Shown here in pieces: positions 1 through 9,361 of a DNA stretch of 64,000 nucleotides (the first letter of the stretch is position 1; each line of letters starts with the position of its first letter). Origin of the DNA: Sphingomonas sp. A2-49 (GTDB lineage Bacteria; Pseudomonadota; Alphaproteobacteria; Sphingomonadales; Sphingomonadaceae); assembly GCF_025548555.1 (NCBI RefSeq), contig NZ_JAJLPA010000001.1:310001-374000 (forward strand), written 5' to 3'. The notes beneath the pieces are model-generated. The model had not been told where the DNA came from. It made no database searches and saw only the letters and a program-made list of their open reading frames with translations. The translations under genes were made by a program, and so were the position numbers.

Positions 1-1149
1 GTCGCGGAGCTGCGTGCAGCGGTCGCCGCGCTGCGGAACGCGGGGATCGGCGTGATCCTCGACCTCGTCTTCAACCATACCGGCGAAAGCGACGCACAGG
101 GGCCGGTACTGGCGATGCGCGGCCTCGACGCGCGCGGCTATTATACGCACACCCCCGACGGCGTGCTGGTCAACGACACCGGCACCGGCAACACGCTCGA
201 CTGCGCGCGCCCCGCGGTCCGCGATCTGATCCTCGCATCGCTGCGCCATTTCGCCGCGATCGGCGTCGACGGCTTTCGCTTCGACCTCGCCACCGTGCTC
301 GCCCGTGCGCCGGGGTTCGATCGCGATGCCCCGATCTTCGCGGCGATCGCGGCCGACCCGCTGCTCCGCACCCGCGTGATGATCGCCGAGCCGTGGGACA
401 TCGGGCCCGGCGGCTACCAGCTCGGCGCCTTCCCGCGCGACTGGCTCGAATGGAACGACCGCTATCGCGACGACGTGCGCAGGTTCTGGAAAGGGGACGG
501 GCGCGCCGGCGATCTCGCGACGCGGATCGCGGGATCGGACGACGTGTTCGGCGGGGGCGACACGCGCACGGTGAACTTCCTCGCCGCGCACGACGGCTTC
601 ACGCTGGCCGACACCGTCGCCTATGCCGAACGGCACAATCATGCGAACGGCGAGGACAATCGCGACGGCCATGGCGACAACCACAGCTGGAACAACGGCG
701 TGGAGGGCCCGACGCAAGACGGGGCGGTGCTTGCGTGCCGCGACGCCGACGTCCGCGCGATGCTCGCGACGCTGTTCGCCTCGCGCGGTACCATCCTGCT
801 GACCGCGGGCGACGAATTCGGCCGCACTCAACACGGCAACAACAACGCCTATGCGCAAGACAATGCGACCGGCTGGGTCGACTGGACGGCGCGCGACCGC
901 GATCTGGCGGACTTCACCGCCCGGCTGGCAGCATTTCGGCAGGCGCACGGCCTCGACCGCCCTGCCCCCTGGCACGCCGCCGAATGGCGGCGGCTGGATG
1001 GGGACCCGATGACGGACGACGACTGGAACGGCGCCGACGGGTTCGCGCTGCGCTTGCCCGGCGCCGACGGCCGGGTCACATTGCGGTTCGATCGCCGGAC
1101 GCGACGCGTGTCGCTATCGTCCGGCACGCTGTTGGAGAGCCGCCGATGA
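1..1149 (+). CDS. glgX: Glycogen debranching enzyme GlgX, 3' part (5' truncated by window edge)
   Basis: The reading frame is open from base 1, so about 382 C-terminal residues of a GH13 debranching enzyme are visible and the N-terminal CBM48 part lies outside. GH13 blocks are seen in order: ILDLVFNHTGE (about residue 19), GFRFDLATVL with the nucleophile Asp (about 91), IAEPWD with the acid/base Glu (about 129) and AAHDGFTLADTV (about 196), a wording typical of GlgX/TreX/isoamylase. The family hydrolyses alpha-1,6 branches of glycogen in the cytoplasm. The stop overlaps the trehalase start (ATGA), so the two are probably co-translated. Family assignment is firm; the choice between GlgX and isoamylase rests on the C-terminal motifs only. 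Confidence 0.9.
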   Translation, partial: VAELRAAVAALRNAGIGVILDLVFNHTGESDAQGPVLAMRGLDARGYYTHTPDGVLVNDTGTGNTLDCARPAVRDLILASLRHFAAIGVDGFRFDLATVLARAPGFDRDAPIFAAIAADPLLRTRVMIAEPWDIGPGGYQLGAFPRDWLEWNDRYRDDVRRFWKGDGRAGDLATRIAGSDDVFGGGDTRTVNFLAAHDGFTLADTVAYAERHNHANGEDNRDGHGDNHSWNNGVEGPTQDGAVLACRDADVRAMLATLFASRGTILLTAGDEFGRTQHGNNNAYAQDNATGWVDWTARDRDLADFTARLAAFRQAHGLDRPAPWHAAEWRRLDGDPMTDDDWNGADGFALRLPGADGRVTLRFDRRTRRVSLSSGTLLESRR

Positions 1150-2738
1150 TCCGTCCCCTGTTGCTGGCGCTTGCCGGCCTGCTCGTCGCCGCGACGGCGC
1201 CGCCAACCGTGCCGCGATCGCCCGCGCAACGATTCGGCGCTCTGTTCCACGACGTGCAGATGCGACGGCTGTTCCCCGATTCGAAGACCTTCGCCGATGC
1301 GCAGCCACGCCGCGGCGATGCGGCGATCCTCGCCGCCTATCGTCGCCGCGCGTGCCGTGACGATACGGCGTTGAAGGCGTTCGTGCTGGCCAATTTCACG
1401 CTGCCGGTGACGCCCGCCGCGCCGCCGCCGTCGCGCCGGCTGGGGCTGTCCGCGCATATCGACGCCCTGTGGCCGCAACTGACGCGCACCCTGCCCGGCG
1501 TGCCCGCCGGATCGTCGGCGCTGTCGCTGCCCCGCCGCTTCGTCGTGCCCGGCGGCCGCTTCCGCGAAATGTATTATTGGGACAGCTGGTTCACGATGCT
1601 GGGTCTCCAGGCATCGGGCCGGCAGGACCTGGTCGAGGACATGATCGCCGACTTCGGCAGCCTGATCGACCGCTACGGCCGGATTCCCAACGGCACCCGC
1701 ACCTATTACCTCAGCCGCTCGCAACCGCCCTTCTTCTACCTGATCGCGGCCATGTCGCGCGACCGGGCGACGCTGGCACGGCGGACCGGATGGCTGCGGG
1801 CGGAGCATGATTTCTGGATGGCGGGCGCAGCCGGCCTGACGCCCGGGACGGAACGCGCGCGCGTCGTCCGGCTGGCGGACGGATCGCTGCTCAACCGCTA
1901 TTGGGACGACCGTGACGATCCGCGCGACGAAAGCTATCGCGAGGATGCGACGCTCGTCGCGGCGACGCCCGGACGCGATCCGAAGGCGATGTACCGCGAC
2001 CTGCGCGCCGGTGCCGAAAGCGGCTGGGATTTCAGCGCGCGCTGGCTGGGCGACGGTCGGACGCTGGCGACGATCCGGACGACGCGGATCGTGCCGGTCG
2101 ATCTCAACAGCCTGCTTTACGGACTGGAGCGCAGCATCGCCGCGGATTGCGCGAAACTCGCCGACCGTGCGTGCGTCGCGCGGTATTCCGCCGCCGCGTC
2201 GGCGCGGGCGACCGCGATCGCGACGCATCTGTGGAACGGCGAGGGTTTCTATGCGGATTACGACCTGGACGCGCGCCGCCCCGCGTCGACCCGGACCGCG
2301 GCGATGGCGTTCCCCCTGTTCGTCGGGCTCGCCGATGCGCAGCGGGCGCGCGCCACCGCACGGGCGCTCGCGCCGCTGATCGGTGATGGCGGCCTCGGCA
2401 CCACCGCGGTGCGGACCGGCCAGCAATGGGACGATCCCAACGGCTGGGCGCCGCTGCAATGGGTCGCGATCCGCGGCCTGCAACGCTACCACGAGGACGC
2501 GCTCGCGACGCGGATCGCGCGCCGATGGCTGGCGACGGTGGAGCGCGAATATGGGGCGAGCGGAAAATTGCTCGAAAAATACAATGTCGTCGATGCGCTG
2601 CCCGGCGGCGGCGGCGAATATCCGTTGCAGGACGGCTTCGGCTGGACGAACGGCGTGACCCGCGCCCTGATCGCGCAAGGCTTTACCGCGGACGACGGCC
2701 AGCATAACATTCGTCATGGCCAACGCACCGGCAAATGA
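1146..2738 (+). CDS. treA: Periplasmic alpha,alpha-trehalase (GH37)
   Basis: A 530-residue GH37 trehalase that splits trehalose into two glucose molecules. Trehalase signature 1 is seen as PGGRFREMYYWDSW (about 135), the catalytic Asp region as ESGWDFSARW (about 291), signature 2 as QWDDPNGWAPLQW (about 427) and the catalytic Glu region as GGGGEYPLQDGFGW (about 487). The N-terminus (MIRPLLLALAGLLVAATA) is a signal peptide, so the enzyme is exported to the periplasm. The ATG at 1146 is chosen because it gives the signal peptide and overlaps the glgX stop; the frame stays open upstream but that part is antisense-like to no known domain. The next gene starts inside its 3' end. Confidence 0.93.
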   Translation: MIRPLLLALAGLLVAATAPPTVPRSPAQRFGALFHDVQMRRLFPDSKTFADAQPRRGDAAILAAYRRRACRDDTALKAFVLANFTLPVTPAAPPPSRRLGLSAHIDALWPQLTRTLPGVPAGSSALSLPRRFVVPGGRFREMYYWDSWFTMLGLQASGRQDLVEDMIADFGSLIDRYGRIPNGTRTYYLSRSQPPFFYLIAAMSRDRATLARRTGWLRAEHDFWMAGAAGLTPGTERARVVRLADGSLLNRYWDDRDDPRDESYREDATLVAATPGRDPKAMYRDLRAGAESGWDFSARWLGDGRTLATIRTTRIVPVDLNSLLYGLERSIAADCAKLADRACVARYSAAASARATAIATHLWNGEGFYADYDLDARRPASTRTAAMAFPLFVGLADAQRARATARALAPLIGDGGLGTTAVRTGQQWDDPNGWAPLQWVAIRGLQRYHEDALATRIARRWLATVEREYGASGKLLEKYNVVDALPGGGGEYPLQDGFGWTNGVTRALIAQGFTADDGQHNIRHGQRTGK

Positions 2739-3354
2739 ACCGCGCGCCGCGCGACCGACCGACCTGGCACCGCACGACTGGCTTGAGGCGGGGCAGTCGC
2801 TGCTGCGGCAGGGCGGGCTGCGCGCGCTGAAGCTGCGCCCGCTGGCGAGCGAGCTGCGCGTATCGACGGGCAGCTTCTATCACCATTTCGGCGACTTCGA
2901 CGAATATCAGGGGCTGCTCGCCGACTATTTCGCGGGCGCGCAGATCGCCGGGCTGATCGACGCGATCTCCCGATCCGAAGCCGACCCGATCGGGCGCATC
3001 CGCCTGCTCGCGCAGGTGGTGCGACGGCGCGGCATGTCGCGCCTGTCGATCGCGATGCGCGCCTGGGCGGAAAGCGATCCACGAGCGCTCGCCGCGGTTC
3101 AGCGCCACGACGAACAGGTGCTCGGATTCCTCGCGGCCTGCCTGCAGGCGCGCGGCTTCGCCCGCCACGACGCCATGGTGCGCGCCTATGCACTGATGAC
3201 GCTGGGGCTGAGCAAGGTGCATGCGCCCGAACTGAACCTGGCGACGCTGATGGACGAGATGATCGCGCTCTTCTGCCACCCGTCGGCCGACACGAGCGTA
3301 ACGGACGCGGGGGAGCACGGGGCATGGACCGGCGGAGCTACGACTATATCGTGA
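2716..3354 (+). CDS. TetR/AcrR family transcriptional regulator
   Basis: A 212-residue TetR-type repressor. The N-terminal helix-turn-helix is seen around residues 30-60 (LKLRPLASELRVSTGSFYHH), followed by the usual FGDFDEYQ..L stretch linking to the helical ligand-binding domain. The ligand is unknown. The gene starts 23 bp inside the trehalase gene and its last 31 bp overlap the GMC oxidoreductase gene, so the three look translationally coupled; no strong Shine-Dalgarno is visible for this start. By position it may control the GMC oxidoreductase or the whole operon, but this is inference. Confidence 0.88.
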   Translation: MANAPANEPRAARPTDLAPHDWLEAGQSLLRQGGLRALKLRPLASELRVSTGSFYHHFGDFDEYQGLLADYFAGAQIAGLIDAISRSEADPIGRIRLLAQVVRRRGMSRLSIAMRAWAESDPRALAAVQRHDEQVLGFLAACLQARGFARHDAMVRAYALMTLGLSKVHAPELNLATLMDEMIALFCHPSADTSVTDAGEHGAWTGGATTIS

Positions 3355-4922
3355 TCGGCGGCGGATCGGCGGGCTGCGTGCTCGCCGCCCGCCTGTCCGA
3401 AGACCCGGCGGCCAGCGTGCTGCTGATCGAGGCGGGCGGCCGCAACCGCGAATTGCTGGTGCGCATGCCGGCCGGCGTCGGCGAGCTCATCAAGGCGAAG
3501 GGCAAGCACAATTGGGGGTTCTGGACCGCCCCCGAACCCCACCTCGACGGGCGGCGGCTGTGGTGGCCGCGCGGGCGGGGACTGGGCGGCAGCTCGGCGA
3601 TCAACGGCATGATCTATTCGCGGGGGCATCCGCGCGACTACGACCGCTGGCGCCAGTCAGGCCTCTCCGGCTGGGGCTGGGACGACGTCCTGCCGTATTT
3701 CCGCAAGCTGGAACGCCACCATCGCGGCGGCCCGCTGCATGGCGACGCGGGGCCGCTCCACGTCTCGCCGGGCGAGAGCGACAGCCCGTTCAACCGGGCC
3801 TTCGTCGATGCGGGGCGGGAAGCCGGCTATCCGGTGACCGACGATTTCAACGGCGCGCGGCCCGAAGGGTTCGGCCCCTACGACCTGACGATCGCGGACG
3901 GCCGGCGCTGGACCGCGGCGGAGGCGTATCTGGTGCCGGCGCTCGCCCGCCCCAATCTCACCGTGCTGACCGATGCGCGCACGACGCGGATCCGTATCGC
4001 CGGCGGACGCGCGGTCGGCGTCGACTATGTCGTCGGGCGCGACGCGCGGACGGCGGATGCCCGGGGCGAAGTGCTGGTCGCCACCGGCGCCGTGCAGTCG
4101 CCGCAGCTGCTGCAAGTGTCCGGGATCGGCGATCCCGCCCGCCTGCGCGCGGCAGGCGTCGCGGTGAACCACGACCTGCCGGGCGTCGGGGAAAATCTTC
4201 ACGACCACCTCGACGTCATCATGAACTGGCGCAGCCGGGGCCTTCGCACGGTCTTCAGCGAGGTGAAGGGCCTGCGCCAGCTCGGCGTCGGGCTGCGCTA
4301 TGCACTGACCGGCAAGGGCGTCGGGAGACAGAATTTCCTCGAATCCGGCGCCTTCATCCCCTCGCGCGAGGGGATCGAGCATCCCGACATCCAGATCCAT
4401 GCCGTGCTGGCGATCATGCGCGACCACGGCAAGGTCAAGGCGACCGAGGACGGCTTCTCGCTGCACCTGTGCCAGTTGCGCCCGGAAAGCCGCGGCCGGA
4501 TCGGCCTGGCGAGCGCCGACCCGTTCGCCGACCCGCTGATCGAGGCGAACTATCTCGCCACCGCGGAGGATCGCCGCGTCCTGCGCGAAGCGGTGCGGGT
4601 CGGGCGCGACGTGGTCGGCCAGTCGGCGCTCGCGCCCTATCGCGATGCCGAACTGGCACCGGGGCCCGACATCGAATCCGACGCACAGGTTGATGCCTGG
4701 GTGCGCGCCACCGCGGAGACGATCTACCACCCCGTCGGTACGTGTCGGATGGGGGCGGCCGACGATCTGCTGGCGGTCGTCGACGCATCGCTGCGGGTGC
4801 GCGGGATCGCCGGACTGCGCGTCGTCGACGCATCGGTGATGCCCAGCCTCGTCAGCGGCAACACCAATGCGCCGACGATCATGATCGCGGAAAAGGCCGC
4901 CGACATGATCCGCGCCGCCTGA
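3324..4922 (+). CDS. GMC family FAD-dependent oxidoreductase (choline dehydrogenase-like)
   Basis: A 532-residue glucose-methanol-choline oxidoreductase. The FAD dinucleotide motif is DYIVIGGGSAGCVLAARL at residues 7-24; GMC signature 1 is WPRGRGLGGSSAINGMIYSR (about 81-100); signature 2 is GAVQSPQLLQVSGIGD (about 254); the C-terminal active site shows HPVGTCRMG (about 471) and SGNTNAPTIMIAEKA (about 511). Such enzymes oxidise an alcohol group to an aldehyde or ketone and pass electrons on; the substrate cannot be read from sequence. The start has a good GGGGAG ribosome site and overlaps the TetR gene by 31 bp. It converges on the cyo operon, with 17 bp between them. Confidence 0.93.
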   Translation: MDRRSYDYIVIGGGSAGCVLAARLSEDPAASVLLIEAGGRNRELLVRMPAGVGELIKAKGKHNWGFWTAPEPHLDGRRLWWPRGRGLGGSSAINGMIYSRGHPRDYDRWRQSGLSGWGWDDVLPYFRKLERHHRGGPLHGDAGPLHVSPGESDSPFNRAFVDAGREAGYPVTDDFNGARPEGFGPYDLTIADGRRWTAAEAYLVPALARPNLTVLTDARTTRIRIAGGRAVGVDYVVGRDARTADARGEVLVATGAVQSPQLLQVSGIGDPARLRAAGVAVNHDLPGVGENLHDHLDVIMNWRSRGLRTVFSEVKGLRQLGVGLRYALTGKGVGRQNFLESGAFIPSREGIEHPDIQIHAVLAIMRDHGKVKATEDGFSLHLCQLRPESRGRIGLASADPFADPLIEANYLATAEDRRVLREAVRVGRDVVGQSALAPYRDAELAPGPDIESDAQVDAWVRATAETIYHPVGTCRMGAADDLLAVVDASLRVRGIAGLRVVDASVMPSLVSGNTNAPTIMIAEKAADMIRAA

Positions 4923-4939
4923 CGACGGCGCGGGGGCGC

Positions 4940-5320
4940 TCACATCGCCGGCATGCCCGCGGGCATCAGATTGTGATCGAGATGCGCCATGATCCAGATC
5001 GATCCGATCAGCACGAGCCCGACGATCAGCACGCCGAACGCCAGTGCGAGCACGTTGTTGGTGTTGTCCGGCCCGCTGGTGACATGGAGGAAGAACACGA
5101 GGTGCACCCCCATCTGGGCGATCGCGAGCGCGACAAGCGCGACCGGGATCGCCGGCCCGTAGACATAATTACTGTGCACCACCGCGAACGACGCCGCGGT
5201 CAGGATCGCGGCGAGGACGAACCCCGCGCTATAGGTCAGCACCTGGCCGCGGATATCGTCGGCCTCGCCCCCGCCCTCGCCGGGTGCGCGATCGTCGTCG
5301 AGTTCGGTATCGTCGCTCAT
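4940..5320 (-). CDS. cyoD: Cytochrome bo3 ubiquinol oxidase subunit IV
   Basis: A 126-residue small subunit with an acidic cytoplasmic N-terminus and three predicted membrane segments (roughly 27-47, 54-75, 87-108), containing the subunit IV pattern QMGVHLVFFLHV and the tail WIMAHLDHNLM. It stabilises the core oxidase. The ATG at 5320 is chosen because it overlaps the cyoC stop by 4 bp (ATGA) and matches the normal family length; a longer frame upstream lies inside cyoC. It is the last gene of the operon: no cyoE (haem O synthase) follows. Confidence 0.93.
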   Translation of the reverse strand: MSDDTELDDDRAPGEGGGEADDIRGQVLTYSAGFVLAAILTAASFAVVHSNYVYGPAIPVALVALAIAQMGVHLVFFLHVTSGPDNTNNVLALAFGVLIVGLVLIGSIWIMAHLDHNLMPAGMPAM

Positions 5321-5940
5321 CGCGCGACTCCCAGCAGATAGACCATGGTGAACAGCGCCACCCAGATGATGTCGAGCGCATGCCAGAACAGGCTGAAGCA
5401 CGCGATGCGGCGGACGGTTTCCTCGCGGAAGCCCTTGGCCTGCACCTGCGCCATCATCGTCGTCAGCCACACCAGCCCGAGCAGGACGTGCACCCCGTGG
5501 CACCCGACCAGCGCGAAGAAGGCCGACAGGAAGGCGCTGCGCTGCGGGCCGTGCCCCGCGCCGATCAGCGTTAGGAATTCATGGAGCTCCAGCGCCAGGA
5601 ACCCGGCGCCGAGCACGGCGGTGACCGCCATCGCCGCCTGGAACCAGAAGCGGTTCTTGGCCGCGGTCGCGATCCCCGCCATGCCGCAGGCGAAGCTGGA
5701 CGCGAGCAGCAGCGCGGTTTCGGCACCGACCATCGGCAGTTCGACGATGTCGCGCGCCGCCGGCCCGCCCGCGGTCGCCTTGGCCAGCACCGCATAGGCC
5801 GCGAAGAACCCGGCGAAGAGAATGAAGTCGGTAAGCAGGAAGATCCAGAAGCCATAGGCGACGACGATCCGCTTGGGCGCCGGCCCCCGTTCGCTGGGGG
5901 CGGTGTCGCCACGGCCCAGCTTGTGCGGATCGCCGCTCAT
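5317..5940 (-). CDS. cyoC: Cytochrome bo3 ubiquinol oxidase subunit III
   Basis: A 207-residue haem-copper oxidase subunit III with five predicted transmembrane helices after a hydrophilic N-terminus. Family patterns seen are [19 protein letters not shown] (about 29-47), [18 protein letters not shown] (about 141) and the terminal [18 protein letters not shown]. It carries no redox centre and supports assembly and proton uptake of subunit I. ATGA overlaps join it to cyoB upstream and cyoD downstream, so the four genes form one transcription and translation unit on the minus strand. Confidence 0.95.
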   Translation of the reverse strand: MSGDPHKLGRGDTAPSERGPAPKRIVVAYGFWIFLLTDFILFAGFFAAYAVLAKATAGGPAARDIVELPMVGAETALLLASSFACGMAGIATAAKNRFWFQAAMAVTAVLGAGFLALELHEFLTLIGAGHGPQRSAFLSAFFALVGCHGVHVLLGLVWLTTMMAQVQAKGFREETVRRIACFSLFWHALDIIWVALFTMVYLLGVAR

Positions 5941-7943
5941 GCGCGGGCGTCCGCGGGAATGTCGAGCAAGGCCGCCTTGGCGTCACGGCGGTCCCGGTCG
6001 AGCCGCTCCGCATCGGCGGCGGTCACCTCGATCTCGTTCTCGTCGCGCCAGGCGAAGACGACGAAGGTCGCCCACGCACCGAGGAAGCCGAGCGCGAACA
6101 GCCACCAGATATGCCAGACCGCCGCAAAGCCCAGCGCGGTGGTGAAGAAGGCGGTAACGACGCCGGTCGGCGAATTGCGCGGCATGTGGAACGCCTCGTA
6201 GCGCGGACGCTCGGACAGTTCGCGGTTCTCGCGCGCCTGGCCCTTGATGCCCCAATAGGCTTCCTCGCCCTTCACGTCGGGCAGCACCGCGAAATTGAAC
6301 GGCGGCGGCGGCGAGGTGGTGATCCATTCGAGGCTGCGCCCGTCCCAAGGATCGCCGCTGCGGTCGACGAGGTCCTTGCGCCGCCTGATCGAGACGTAGA
6401 GCTGGATGACCTGACACGCGATCCCCCCGGCGATCATCAGCGCACCGAACGCCGCCGCGATCAGCCACGGATGCCATTCGGGCACGTCGTAATGCTGCAT
6501 CCGGCGGGTCATGCCCATCAGCCCCAGCACGTACAGCGGCATGAACGCGACGTAGAAGCCGATCACCCACAACCAGAATGCCGCCTTCCCCCAATATTCG
6601 TCGAGCGTGAAACCGAACGCCTTCGGGAACCAGTAATTATATCCCGCGAAACAGCCGAACAATACGCCACCGATGATGACGTTGTGGAAATGCGCCACGA
6701 GGAACAGCGAGTTGTGCAGCACGAAATCGGCGGGCGGCACGGCCAGCAGGACGCCGGTCATCCCGCCGATGACGAAGGTTATCATGAACGCCACCGCCCA
6801 CATCATCGGCACGTGGAAACGGATGCGCCCGCCGTACATGGTGAACAGCCAGTTGAAGACCTTCACCCCCGTCGGGACCGCGATAATCATCGTCGTCACG
6901 CCGAAAAAGCCGTTGACGTCGGCCCCCGCCCCCATCGTGAAGAAGTGGTGCAGCCACACCATGAATGACAGGATGCATATGACCATCGTCGCGACGATCA
7001 TCGAGCGGTAGCCGAACAGCGGCTTGCCGGAGAACGTCGACACCACTTCGCTGAAGATGCCGAATGCGGGCAGGATCAGGATGTACACCTCCGGATGCCC
7101 CCACGCCCAGATGAGGTTGACGAACATCATCTGGTTGCCGCCGGCATCGTTGGTGAAGAAATGGAAGCCGAGGTAGCGGTCGAGCAGCAGCATCGCGAGG
7201 CAGGCGGTCAGGATCGGAAAGGCGGCGATGATCAGCAGGTTGGAGGCGAGCGCCGTCCAGCAGAACATCGGCATCCGGGTATAGCCCATTCCGGGCGCGC
7301 GCATCTTGAGGATGGTGGTGACGAGGTTGACGCCCGACAGGAGCGTGCCGACGCCGGAAATCTGCAACGCCCACAGATAGTAATCGACACCGACGCCGGG
7401 CGAGAAGCGCAGCTCCGACAGCGGCGGATAGGCGAGCCAGCCGGTCTTTGCGAATTCGCCGATCACTAGGCTGAGGTTGATGAGCAGCGCGCCGCTTGCG
7501 GTCAGCCAGAAGCTGACGTTGTTGAGCGTCGGAAACGCCACGTCGCGCACGCCGAGCTGCAGCGGCACGACGAAATTCATGATTCCGATCACGAACGGCA
7601 TCGCGACGAAGAAGATCATGATCGTCCCATGCGCTGAGAAGATCTGGTCGTAATGCTCGGGCGGCAGGTAACCGGGATTGCCGTAGGCGACCGCCTGCTG
7701 GCTGCGCATCATCGCCGCATCGACGAAGCCGCGGACCAGCATGACGAGGGCGAAGATGCAGTACATCACCCCGATCCGCTTGTGATCGACCGAGGTGATC
7801 CATTCGCGCCACAGATAGGGGATGTGCCCGGCGCGCCACGTCCAGACCAGCGCGGCGAGCAACAGCCCGCCGACGACCGCGGCGGCGATCAGCGGGATCG
7901 GCTGGTCCCATGGGACCGAATGGAGCGTCAGCTTTCCGAACAT
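5937..7943 (-). CDS. cyoB: Cytochrome bo3 ubiquinol oxidase subunit I
   Basis: A 668-residue catalytic subunit, close to the 663 residues of E. coli CyoB. It reduces oxygen to water with quinol electrons and pumps protons across the inner membrane. Metal ligands are visible at the expected places: low-spin haem His105 (FSAHGTIM), CuB His283 with the cross-linked Tyr287 in HPEVY and the proton-channel Glu285, His332/His333 in WLHHFF, and His418/His420 in VAHFHNV. This numbering is one less than E. coli. Only 3 bp separate it from cyoA. The extended N- and C-terminal helices are those of quinol oxidases rather than cytochrome c oxidases. Confidence 0.97.
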   Translation of the reverse strand: MFGKLTLHSVPWDQPIPLIAAAVVGGLLLAALVWTWRAGHIPYLWREWITSVDHKRIGVMYCIFALVMLVRGFVDAAMMRSQQAVAYGNPGYLPPEHYDQIFSAHGTIMIFFVAMPFVIGIMNFVVPLQLGVRDVAFPTLNNVSFWLTASGALLINLSLVIGEFAKTGWLAYPPLSELRFSPGVGVDYYLWALQISGVGTLLSGVNLVTTILKMRAPGMGYTRMPMFCWTALASNLLIIAAFPILTACLAMLLLDRYLGFHFFTNDAGGNQMMFVNLIWAWGHPEVYILILPAFGIFSEVVSTFSGKPLFGYRSMIVATMVICILSFMVWLHHFFTMGAGADVNGFFGVTTMIIAVPTGVKVFNWLFTMYGGRIRFHVPMMWAVAFMITFVIGGMTGVLLAVPPADFVLHNSLFLVAHFHNVIIGGVLFGCFAGYNYWFPKAFGFTLDEYWGKAAFWLWVIGFYVAFMPLYVLGLMGMTRRMQHYDVPEWHPWLIAAAFGALMIAGGIACQVIQLYVSIRRRKDLVDRSGDPWDGRSLEWITTSPPPPFNFAVLPDVKGEEAYWGIKGQARENRELSERPRYEAFHMPRNSPTGVVTAFFTTALGFAAVWHIWWLFALGFLGAWATFVVFAWRDENEIEVTAADAERLDRDRRDAKAALLDIPADARA

Positions 7944-7946
7944 GGC

Positions 7947-8852
7947 TCAGCTCTCCCGCCCGCCGCGCTGCGTGTCGTGGACGGGGGCGCCCGCCTGTCG
8001 CACCGCGGCCGCGAAGAAGCCCGCCGGAACGCTGCGATAGGTGAACGGCCGCGCAGCCGCCTTGTGCTGCGCGAGCGCCAGATAGGCGCGACCGTCGAGC
8101 GCCGGCCCCTGCCCATTCGCCTTGGCCGCCCAGCCCGCGAACGCGCCGGCCGGTATCGCGTCGACCGCAAAGGCCATGTCGGAGAAGCCCTCGCCGCTGT
8201 AATGCGCGGACAGGCCGCGGAAGCGGCCGGGGCGATCCGCCATCAGATTCAGCTTCGCCTCCATCCCCGCCATCGCGTAGATCTGGCTGCCGAGCCGCGG
8301 CACGAAGAAGCTGTTCATGACGGTGGCCGAGGTGATGCGGAAAGTGACCGGCGTACCGACCGGGATCACCAGCCGGTTGACGCTCGCGATGCCCTGTTCG
8401 GGGTAGATGAACAGCCATTTCCAGTCGAGCGCGATCACCTGAACCGTCAGCGGCCGTTGCCGCGCGGCGATCGGGCGCGACGGATCGAGCCGGTGGCTGG
8501 CGATCCACCCCATGCCGCCGAGAAAGATGATGACGAGCAGCGGGACTGACCAGACGAGCAATTCGAGCTTGCCCGAATAGGACCAGTCGGGTCGGTGCCG
8601 CGCGCGCGTGTTGGACGCGCGGAACCACCAGGCGAACACGATCGTCGCGACGATCACCGGCACGACGATGCCGAGCATGATCGCGACCGAATTGATGAGT
8701 AGCGTGCGCTCTCCCGACGCGACCGGTCCGGCAGGATCGAGCAGCGCGGGCGTGCAGCCGCCGACGATCGTCGCGATCGCGGCCACCGCGACGGGTTTCA
8801 CCATGAACGTAGCGGCCAACGGATCATCGGGTCCCTTTTGCGGAGCCGCCAT
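7947..8852 (-). CDS. cyoA: Cytochrome bo3 ubiquinol oxidase subunit II (lipoprotein)
   Basis: A 301-residue subunit II. A hydrophobic leader ends in a lipobox (IATIVGGC, Cys33), then two membrane helices (about 52-73 and 94-114) precede the periplasmic cupredoxin domain. The CuA ligand set of cytochrome c oxidases is not evident, as expected for a quinol oxidase; DWKWLFIYPEQGIASVN and the VMNSFFVPRLGSQIYAM stretch are CyoA-like. The start at 8852 has a good AGAGGAAG ribosome site; an in-frame Met at 8804 would leave a shorter leader but has no such site. First gene of cyoABCD; the promoter should lie in the 190 bp upstream. Confidence 0.94.
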   Translation of the reverse strand: MAAPQKGPDDPLAATFMVKPVAVAAIATIVGGCTPALLDPAGPVASGERTLLINSVAIMLGIVVPVIVATIVFAWWFRASNTRARHRPDWSYSGKLELLVWSVPLLVIIFLGGMGWIASHRLDPSRPIAARQRPLTVQVIALDWKWLFIYPEQGIASVNRLVIPVGTPVTFRITSATVMNSFFVPRLGSQIYAMAGMEAKLNLMADRPGRFRGLSAHYSGEGFSDMAFAVDAIPAGAFAGWAAKANGQGPALDGRAYLALAQHKAAARPFTYRSVPAGFFAAAVRQAGAPVHDTQRGGRES

Positions 8853-9040
8853 CGCGGTTCTTCCTCTCGGCGCCCAACGCCCGGTGCAACGCTAGGGTCC
8901 GTGCCGCGTGTCAAACTGTTGCCGAAATGCGGGAACGCCGGCGTCCGTCGAACCGCCGTCGCCGGATGCCGCCCCGACGCCGTGATCCGGCACTCGCGCA
9001 ATGGTTCGTTTGCAGGCGACGGGCAGCGTCGGGCTTGCCG
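8853..9040. other. Intergenic region upstream of cyoA
   Basis: About 190 bp between the cyoA start and the stop of the next minus-strand gene. It must hold the cyo promoter on the minus strand, but I see no convincing -35/-10 pair and no FNR-like TTGAN6TCAA site. No inverted repeat of note. Confidence 0.4.
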
Positions 9041-9361
9041 CTAGCCGGCCTTGCGCTGGCGACGCCAGGCCAGCGATCGCCGATTGAGGTCCGCCACGTC
9101 CGCGGTGCCGGCCGCCGCCGCCCGCGCGAGCGCCACCGCTGCCGCCAGCACCGCAGGCGGCGCGTGGCTATAGGCCGGTCGGCCGGCGATGGCGTCGTAC
9201 CAGACGCCGCCCACCGCCGTGTCGAGCAAGATGCGCTGGAAACAATGATCCGCGCGGACCGGCCAACGGCGCGATGCCGCCAGCGCCGGCAGCGTCTCGC
9301 GCGTCAGGCACAGCCATTCCGCCTCCAGCGCGGCGCGATCGGGCGTCGCGCCGGGCGGCAT
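9041..9361 (-). CDS. Small conserved hypothetical protein
   Basis: A 106-residue protein without signal peptide or membrane segment. The block WPVRADHCFQRILLDTAVGG followed by W(Y/H) and a helical Ala-rich tail ending in LNRRSLAWRRQRK looks like a short protein I recall as widespread in alpha- and gammaproteobacteria and often labelled GCN5-related, although no acetyltransferase fold is evident at this length. Its ATG overlaps the lpdA stop by one base (TGATG), so it is translated with lpdA at the end of the TCA operon. Function unknown. Confidence 0.7.
   Translation of the reverse strand: MPPGATPDRAALEAEWLCLTRETLPALAASRRWPVRADHCFQRILLDTAVGGVWYDAIAGRPAYSHAPPAVLAAAVALARAAAAGTADVADLNRRSLAWRRQRKAG

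Noticed and set aside
849..2723. A 624-codon minus-strand frame over glgX/treA
   Set aside because: Antisense to two genes with complete catalytic motifs.
8853..9040. Possible FNR-type site before cyoA
   Set aside because: No TTGAN6TCAA pattern with at most one mismatch could be found by eye.
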